From positions 1-9,413 of the forward strand of contig JABZGO010000056.1 of NCBI GenBank assembly GCA_015259305.1: DNA of 9,413 nt, in the 5' to 3' direction. The stretch's first letter is position 1. Each line of letters begins with the position of its first letter. The notes under the pieces are model-generated. The model was not told the DNA's origin. It saw only the letters and a list, made by a program, of their open reading frames with translations, and ran no database searches. Positions 5,889 to 9,413 of the stretch are shown one piece after another. The position numbers were made by a program, and so were the translations under genes. Source of the stretch: Alloprevotella tannerae. GTDB taxonomy: Bacteria > Bacteroidota > Bacteroidia > Bacteroidales > Bacteroidaceae.

Positions 5889-6514
5889 AGCGTGACATAA
5901 ACCACCTTTTTGGTGGCAAAGAAAGGTTCTTCAAAATAGTTACTCAAATCCCACACTTCTGACTTCTTTTTATAGTGTTGCAACTCTTCGGTCAATTCTC
6001 CGCCTTTCAAGCAAACGAGGCCGTTGGGCAAGGCATTGCGCTGTGTCTTACTGATATTTTTGCGCACCAACTTCTCCATATCCGGCAATGGCATTACTGC
6101 TCGACTGACGATGAAGTCAAATTTTTGCTTTTCCTCAATGACGTTTCTGTGGAAGGCTTTCACGTTCTGCAAATGCAGGGATTCGATGACAGCCGATGCC
6201 ACTTTGATTTTCTTACCAATGCTATCCAGCAATGTAAATCGCACTTCCGGAAAGAGAATGGCCAAAGGGATACCGGGAAATCCACCGCCTGTGCCCATAT
6301 CCATCACTTCCGTTTCCGGACGAAAGCGCAGGGCCTTCGCAATGCCCAGCGAATGGAGTACGTGGTGCTCATATAAATTGTCTATGTCTTTTCTGGAAAT
6401 GACGTTGATCTTGCTATTCCAATCATGATACAAAGCATCGAGCTGCTCAAACTGCGCTCTTTGTTCTGCCGTCAGAGATGGGAAATACTTAAATATAATA
6501 TCTACAGCATTCAT
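5882..6514 (-). CDS. rsmG: 16S rRNA (guanine-527 N7)-methyltransferase RsmG (GidB)
   Basis: A 210-residue SAM-dependent methyltransferase that makes m7G at position 527 (E. coli numbering) in the 530 loop of 16S rRNA; loss gives low-level streptomycin resistance in several bacteria. Family features are the N-terminal helical part with NSKINVISRKD (33-43), the SAM-binding glycine loop MDMGTGGGFPGIPLA (71-85), the acidic residue in LLDSIGKK (Asp97), and VSRAV (136-140). Length and order match RsmG throughout. It is the first gene of a two-gene operon with the MBL hydrolase. ATG 6514 lies only 5 nt from the -7-like box, so the leader would be very short. Confidence 0.94.
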   Translation of the reverse strand: MNAVDIIFKYFPSLTAEQRAQFEQLDALYHDWNSKINVISRKDIDNLYEHHVLHSLGIAKALRFRPETEVMDMGTGGGFPGIPLAILFPEVRFTLLDSIGKKIKVASAVIESLHLQNVKAFHRNVIEEKQKFDFIVSRAVMPLPDMEKLVRKNISKTQRNALPNGLVCLKGGELTEELQHYKKKSEVWDLSNYFEEPFFATKKVVYVTLC

Positions 6515-6519
6515 GTCGG

Positions 6520-6550
6520 CGAAGTTACGCCAAAGCCCCGACTTTACAAA
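6520..6550 (-). promoter_or_regulatory. Probable promoter of the rsmG operon
   Basis: On the minus strand TTTTG (start of box; TTTG at 6547-6550), 19 bp, TAACTTCG (6520-6527). The -7 box differs from TAnnTTTG at one base (C for T), so this is weaker than the other promoters here. It would put the start site at or within a few nt of the rsmG ATG. Confidence 0.45.
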
Positions 6551-6766
6551 AGGATTAAGGGATGTTTTGGGCCTATGGGCCTTAAAACCTCGTTTCTATC
6601 CGGAGCTGGTGAAGCATAGAACCAAACTTAAACTGCTCCAGTGCCACAAGTCGAGAAGAAATATGCAAAAAGAGAGCCACACAAAGCCGAACGCGACAAC
6701 ACAAACACGGAATTTGACAACGCCCAACGCGTTACTTGCACACGCAGAGCGCTACCTCTCCATCTT

Positions 6767-6854
6767 CGCTCGTGAGCGTAAACTTGTACGATCGTGAGAG
6801 TACATCCTTGCGCTCGTGAGAAAAAAGGCTTACGCTCGTGATGAAAAGCCTAAC
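6767..6854. repeat. Four-unit tandem array with exact 22-bp period, each unit a dyad
   Basis: Units start at 6767, 6789, 6811 and 6833. The shared core is CGCTCGTGAG (unit 2: CGATCGTGAG; unit 4: CGCTCGTGAT) followed by 12 variable bases. Each core is a dyad centred on the GT of CTC-GT-GAG. The flanks differ but still pair about that centre: CGCTC/GAGCG in unit 1, TGTAC/GTACA in unit 2 (6785-6804), and AGGCTT/AAGCCT in unit 4 (6826-6851). In unit 3 CCTT/AAGG pairs with one bulge. The 22-bp period would place all dyads on the same helix face. Confidence 0.85.
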
Positions 6855-7150
6855 CAACGCGTCGGAGGCAGCGTAAAATCAAAGTATTTGCAGTTTTCAT
6901 CGCGTTCGAATAGCTTCAAATCTTTGTTTCGCATAGCGCTATAAGTCTTGCGCCCGAAGCGCGAGCAACGCTGTGTGCGCATAGCAAAAATAAGACCTAT
7001 CATTTTCAAATGAATATCAACAGAATACTTACCCCTCGGGGGCAACTTAAAAAAGTCGGTGCAGTAGGCAGAAAATAATCAATCTAATCACACTAAAAGC
7101 GAAAAAAAATCGTTTCATAGTTGAGTAATCACGCTATAAAGTTATCGTCT

Positions 7151-7279
7151 ATGACAGAACCTCTACTTACACGAACGAGTCCAAAGGAGGAAACATTAGA
7201 ATTTCTTCGCCAATTTGCTCGTCGCTTCAGACCAGAACCCATAGAGACCTCAACAAAGTCAGACTTATCGCTCAACTAA
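7151..7279 (+). CDS. Small conserved-looking protein, 42 residues, function unknown
   Basis: ATG 7151 to TAA 7277-7279 encodes MTEPLLTRTSPKEETLEFLR and then QFARRFRPEP, ending SLN. The centre (residues 11-28) would form one basic amphipathic helix, PKEETLEFLRQFARRF. I recall very small Bacteroidales proteins with a similar 'TL-F-RQFAR' helix and an LN end, but this is memory, not a search. No signal peptide, cysteines or membrane segment. The frame is an island in an otherwise gene-poor region and has no consensus promoter within 70 bp. A GC-rich stem (7292-7310) lies just after the stop. A real small gene is more likely than not, but a chance ORF of 43 codons is possible. Confidence 0.5.
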   Translation: MTEPLLTRTSPKEETLEFLRQFARRFRPEPIETSTKSDLSLN

Positions 7280-7291
7280 TTTGTACTTAAA

Positions 7292-7310
7292 GCGGCTCGA
7301 AATTGGCCGC
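7292..7310 (+). terminator. Possible hairpin after the 42-residue ORF
   Basis: GCGGC-N9-GCCGC, a perfect 5-bp stem 12 nt past the stop at 7279. The nearest T-run (7328-7332) is some 18 nt later, so it is not a textbook terminator. Confidence 0.25.
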
Positions 7311-7441
7311 GAACCACAAGAATTGAGTCTTTTTGACGTCTTTCGCTTAATTGCTGCCTTATTTTATAGGAAATAGCGCTGCAAAAGCATATTTTCGTGC
7401 AACATCCTAAGGAAGTTTCAAGCGAAACATCTTGTTTTTTG

Positions 7442-7449
7442 TAATTTTG
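7442..7449 (+). promoter_or_regulatory. -7 box of the acyltransferase gene promoter
   Basis: TAATTTTG fits TAnnTTTG exactly and gives a leader of about 24 nt to ATG 7479. No TTG stands at 19-21 bp upstream, so the -33 half is weak or missing. A small stem GTTTC-AAGC-GAAAC (7415-7428) followed by a T-rich run lies where the -33 element would be, and might instead act as a terminator or operator. Confidence 0.5.
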
Positions 7450-7478
7450 CACGCAATAAACAAACTCACGACTCATAT

Positions 7479-8033
7479 ATGATCAAGCAGATTTGCCGAA
7501 CTATCCTCTATAAATGGTTGGGCTGGACAGCAGATGTAACTTTGCCGATACCGGACAAGTGCATCTTTGCCGTAGCTCCGCATACGAGTAACCTAGATTT
7601 TATCATAGGCGAGCTGTATATCAGGACTACCGGAAAAAAAGCATCGTTTTTGATGAAAAAAGATTGGTTCTTCTGGCCTTTAGGCTTGCTGCTTAAAGCC
7701 ATTGGAGGCATCCCCGTAAACAGAAGCAAGCGTACGAGCCTGACTGATCAACTGGCGGCGGAGTTTAAGCACCGCCCTCATTGTCGCATTGCAGTCACGC
7801 CGGAAGGAACACGCTCTAAAGTGGAGCATTGGAAAAGAGGTTTTTATTATATTGCCCAAAAGGCCGACGTGCCTATCTTGCTCTTTGCGGTAGATTATCC
7901 GAACAAGCGAATTGTCTGCCACAAAGAGATCCGCCCGAGTGGCGACGAACAGCAAGACTTAAAAGAGATTATGGATTATTATCGCCCCTTTAAGGGCCGG
8001 CATCCGGAAAAATTTCAAGTAGAGTCCATTTAA
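7479..8033 (+). CDS. PlsC-like 1-acyl-glycerol-3-phosphate acyltransferase family protein
   Basis: A 184-residue member of the glycerolipid acyltransferase (PlsC/LPLAT) superfamily. The catalytic HX4D motif is APHTSNLDF with His35 and Asp40. The phosphate-binding block GGIPVNRSK (76-84) and motif III VTPEGTRSK (106-114) are both present, so it should be active in moving an acyl chain to a hydroxyl or amine of a lipid. It is shorter than typical PlsC (about 240 residues) and lacks a strong N-terminal membrane anchor, although a hydrophobic patch WFFWPLGLLL (63-72) could dip into the membrane. Such short forms in Bacteroidota may acylate lysophospholipids or amino-acid lipids; which one cannot be told here. 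An exported envelope protein gene follows 34 bp later on the same strand, suggesting co-transcription. Confidence 0.85.
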   Translation: MIKQICRTILYKWLGWTADVTLPIPDKCIFAVAPHTSNLDFIIGELYIRTTGKKASFLMKKDWFFWPLGLLLKAIGGIPVNRSKRTSLTDQLAAEFKHRPHCRIAVTPEGTRSKVEHWKRGFYYIAQKADVPILLFAVDYPNKRIVCHKEIRPSGDEQQDLKEIMDYYRPFKGRHPEKFQVESI

Positions 8034-8067
8034 AAAACTTCATCTTCACCCCTCATCATTCGAAAAT

Positions 8068-9413
8068 ATGCTTCGCTTGCGCACGATTCTTATCTCCTTA
8101 CTCCTTTGCGCCAATTACGCGCAAGCACAAGATATAAACTCGCTCTTAAACGAATTTTTCACGTCCTACCATTTGAGCGGCTATCAACCATCTGCGCTTT
8201 ACAGAATGGATAGCGCAAGAGTTGACGATGAAAATAAGGAAATTAGTGTCTACGCCAACGAAGCTTTTTGTGCGCAGCCCTTTACGCCTGCTTCCGTACG
8301 CAACATTTATAGTCGCTTGCAGCGGAAGTTGTATCAGCCATACAATACTTACAACATTTTTATCTTTAACACGAAGGGCGAAAACATAGAGCAACTGATT
8401 CCTAACCTTTACAGAGAAGGACAGATCGACGATGCGCGCAACTGGGGCTCAATCAATTACAAGGGCTACCCTTGGACTAAAAACGTGTCGGCCCCATATA
8501 CGGTTTCGGCAGGACTACAAGGGCGCCATTTAATGGTATGGCCAAGCCACGGACGCTATTATAAAAACGATAGATGGCAATGGCAACGGCCCTATATCTA
8601 CTGTACGACTGAAGATATCTTTACGCAATCTTTCGTTTACCCATTCTTGTTTCCTATGCTTGAGAAAGCGGGAGCTGTAGTTTATAGTCCGAGGGAACGA
8701 GATGTGCAATTTCGCGAAACGATTGTTGATAATGATAACCGGAATTTGGGAGGGACGTATACAGAAACTTATACTGCTAACGCGAAGTGGCAAACTGTGG
8801 CCGACTCGATCGGCTTTGCGCGTCCAGAAGGCTTGATTAACGACAGCATTTTCCCTTTTCGCTTGGGCACAGCTCGACAAGTAGTCGCCATAAAAGGACA
8901 TACGAGCCTCTCAACCGCAACTTGGTCGCCCCGCATCCCACGTAAGGGAAACTATGCTGTGTATGTGTCTTACGCATCCTTGCCCAACAGCATCCCGGAC
9001 GCACACTACACGGTTTATCATAAGGGCGGGCGCACGCAAATCAACGTTAACCAGCAGATGGGCGGGAGTACGTGGGTCTATCTCGGAACTTTCCCTTTCG
9101 ATGAAGGGGAAAACCACTCCGGACGTGTGGTTTTAAGCAACCAAAGTAGCTATCGCGGCGTCGTTACTGCGGACGGCGTTCGCTTTGGAGGCGGCTTTGC
9201 GCAAGACGAACGCGGCACGGCGTTCACAAGTGGCCTTCCGCGCTTCTTAGAAGCAGCCCGCTATCAAGCACAATGGGCCGGCCTGCCCGATTCTCTCTTT
9301 AATACGGAAGCAGGATTCGATGATTATAAAGACGATCTACGTTGCAGGCCAAATCTCTTAAACTATTTCGCGGGCGGGAGCGACTATTTACCGGCACAGT
9401 CCGGAAAGCGCAT
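8068..9413 (+). CDS. Exported amidase_3-like / golvesin-domain protein (3' end outside window)
   Basis: The first 448 codons of a long exported protein with no stop before the window edge. Signal peptide: residues 1-20 (MLRLRT, core ILISLLLCANY, cleavage probably after AQA). After a globular N-terminal part, residues 150-212 resemble the start of an N-acetylmuramoyl-L-alanine amidase (amidase_3) fold. GRHLMVWPSHG has His161 in the place of the GHG zinc histidine. TEDIFTQSFVYPFL has Glu182 in the place of the second ligand, and AGAVVYSPRERD matches the strand ending in tRxxD. About residues 275-377 look like a golvesin C-terminal-type beta domain (GNYAVYVSY, YTVYHKGG, GGSTWVYLGTF, VVTADGVRFGGG), apparently inserted in the amidase fold. 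Proteins of this build are often annotated 'xanthan lyase' in Bacteroides. A role in peptidoglycan or glycan turnover is an inference; the rest of the active site lies beyond the edge. Confidence 0.75.
   Translation, partial: MLRLRTILISLLLCANYAQAQDINSLLNEFFTSYHLSGYQPSALYRMDSARVDDENKEISVYANEAFCAQPFTPASVRNIYSRLQRKLYQPYNTYNIFIFNTKGENIEQLIPNLYREGQIDDARNWGSINYKGYPWTKNVSAPYTVSAGLQGRHLMVWPSHGRYYKNDRWQWQRPYIYCTTEDIFTQSFVYPFLFPMLEKAGAVVYSPRERDVQFRETIVDNDNRNLGGTYTETYTANAKWQTVADSIGFARPEGLINDSIFPFRLGTARQVVAIKGHTSLSTATWSPRIPRKGNYAVYVSYASLPNSIPDAHYTVYHKGGRTQINVNQQMGGSTWVYLGTFPFDEGENHSGRVVLSNQSSYRGVVTADGVRFGGGFAQDERGTAFTSGLPRFLEAARYQAQWAGLPDSLFNTEAGFDDYKDDLRCRPNLLNYFAGGSDYLPAQSGKR

Larger units (their letters stand above)
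6515..7478. other. Gene-poor divergent intergenic region (rsmG / acyltransferase)
   Basis: About 960 bp between divergent genes. Contents: the rsmG promoter (6520-6550), a small hairpin built on GGCC-TATG-GGCC (6570-6581), an A/C-rich stretch (6640-6740), the 22-bp dyad array (6767-6854), a probable 42-codon gene (7151-7279), a GCGGC/GCCGC stem (7292-7310), and the -7 box of the acyltransferase gene (7442-7449). A minus-strand frame of 71 codons (6830-7045) has a fairly protein-like C-terminal half (for example KLFERDENCKYFDF), but it lacks a promoter and runs into the repeat array, so I do not call it a gene. No tRNA, tmRNA or RNase P signature was found. Confidence 0.6.

Noticed and set aside
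6513..6797. Plus-strand 94-codon frame starting inside the rsmG start region
   Set aside because: It is antisense to the rsmG start and promoter, lysine/arginine/threonine-rich without a domain or hydrophobic pattern, and runs into the repeat array.
6895..6920. GTTCGAAT, resembling a tRNA T-loop
   Set aside because: The flanking bases do not form a T-stem, and there is no acceptor stem, anticodon arm or CCA nearby.
6537..7059. 8-bp inverted match CCGACTTT / AAAGTCGG as possible terminal repeats of a 520-bp MITE
   Set aside because: Several 8-bp inverted matches are expected by chance in about 1 kb; I saw no longer extension and no flanking target duplication.

Overview
The window looks like chromosomal DNA from a member of the Bacteroidota, most likely Bacteroidales close to Porphyromonas. 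The main evidence is the promoters. Upstream of most genes there is a TTG or TTTG box 19-20 bp before a TAnnTTTG box, which is the Bacteroidota sigma-ABfr pattern, and Shine-Dalgarno sequences are essentially absent. A 197-residue ECF-type sigma factor and a secreted amidase/golvesin-like protein of the kind annotated 'xanthan lyase' in Bacteroides agree with this. The genus is an inference. No rRNA, tRNA, CRISPR array, phage gene or transposase was seen.

Layout, left to right. (1) The 3' end of a superfamily 1 helicase (+ strand) overlaps tail to tail with tcdA (- strand), which makes the tRNA ct6A modification. (2) A gene-free stretch of about 590 bp carries a degenerate 21-bp tandem array and then a clear promoter for an ECF sigma factor. 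(3) The sigma gene is followed by a small exported rhodanese and a bidirectional terminator. (4) A long minus-strand block follows: mntH (Nramp Mn/Fe transporter), a long-chain flavodoxin, an MBL-fold hydrolase and rsmG. The last two overlap by 7 nt and form an operon transcribed from rsmG. The flavodoxin terminator hairpin and the mntH promoter share the same DNA. (5) A gene-poor stretch of about 960 bp holds an exact 22-bp-period array of four dyads and a probable 42-codon gene. (6) A plus-strand pair closes the window: a PlsC-like acyltransferase and, 34 bp later, the first 448 codons of an exported amidase/golvesin-like protein that runs off the end.

Most genes are housekeeping: translation quality (tcdA, rsmG), metal uptake (mntH), electron transfer (flavodoxin), and lipid and envelope work. 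I do not see a defence island or a recognisable novel multi-gene system. The least explained signals are the two intergenic arrays with periods of two helical turns (21 and 22 bp). In the second array the flanks differ between units yet still pair about the same centre. Other open points are the 42-residue ORF, the ECF sigma factor without an adjacent anti-sigma gene, and the overlap of the flavodoxin terminator with the mntH promoter.
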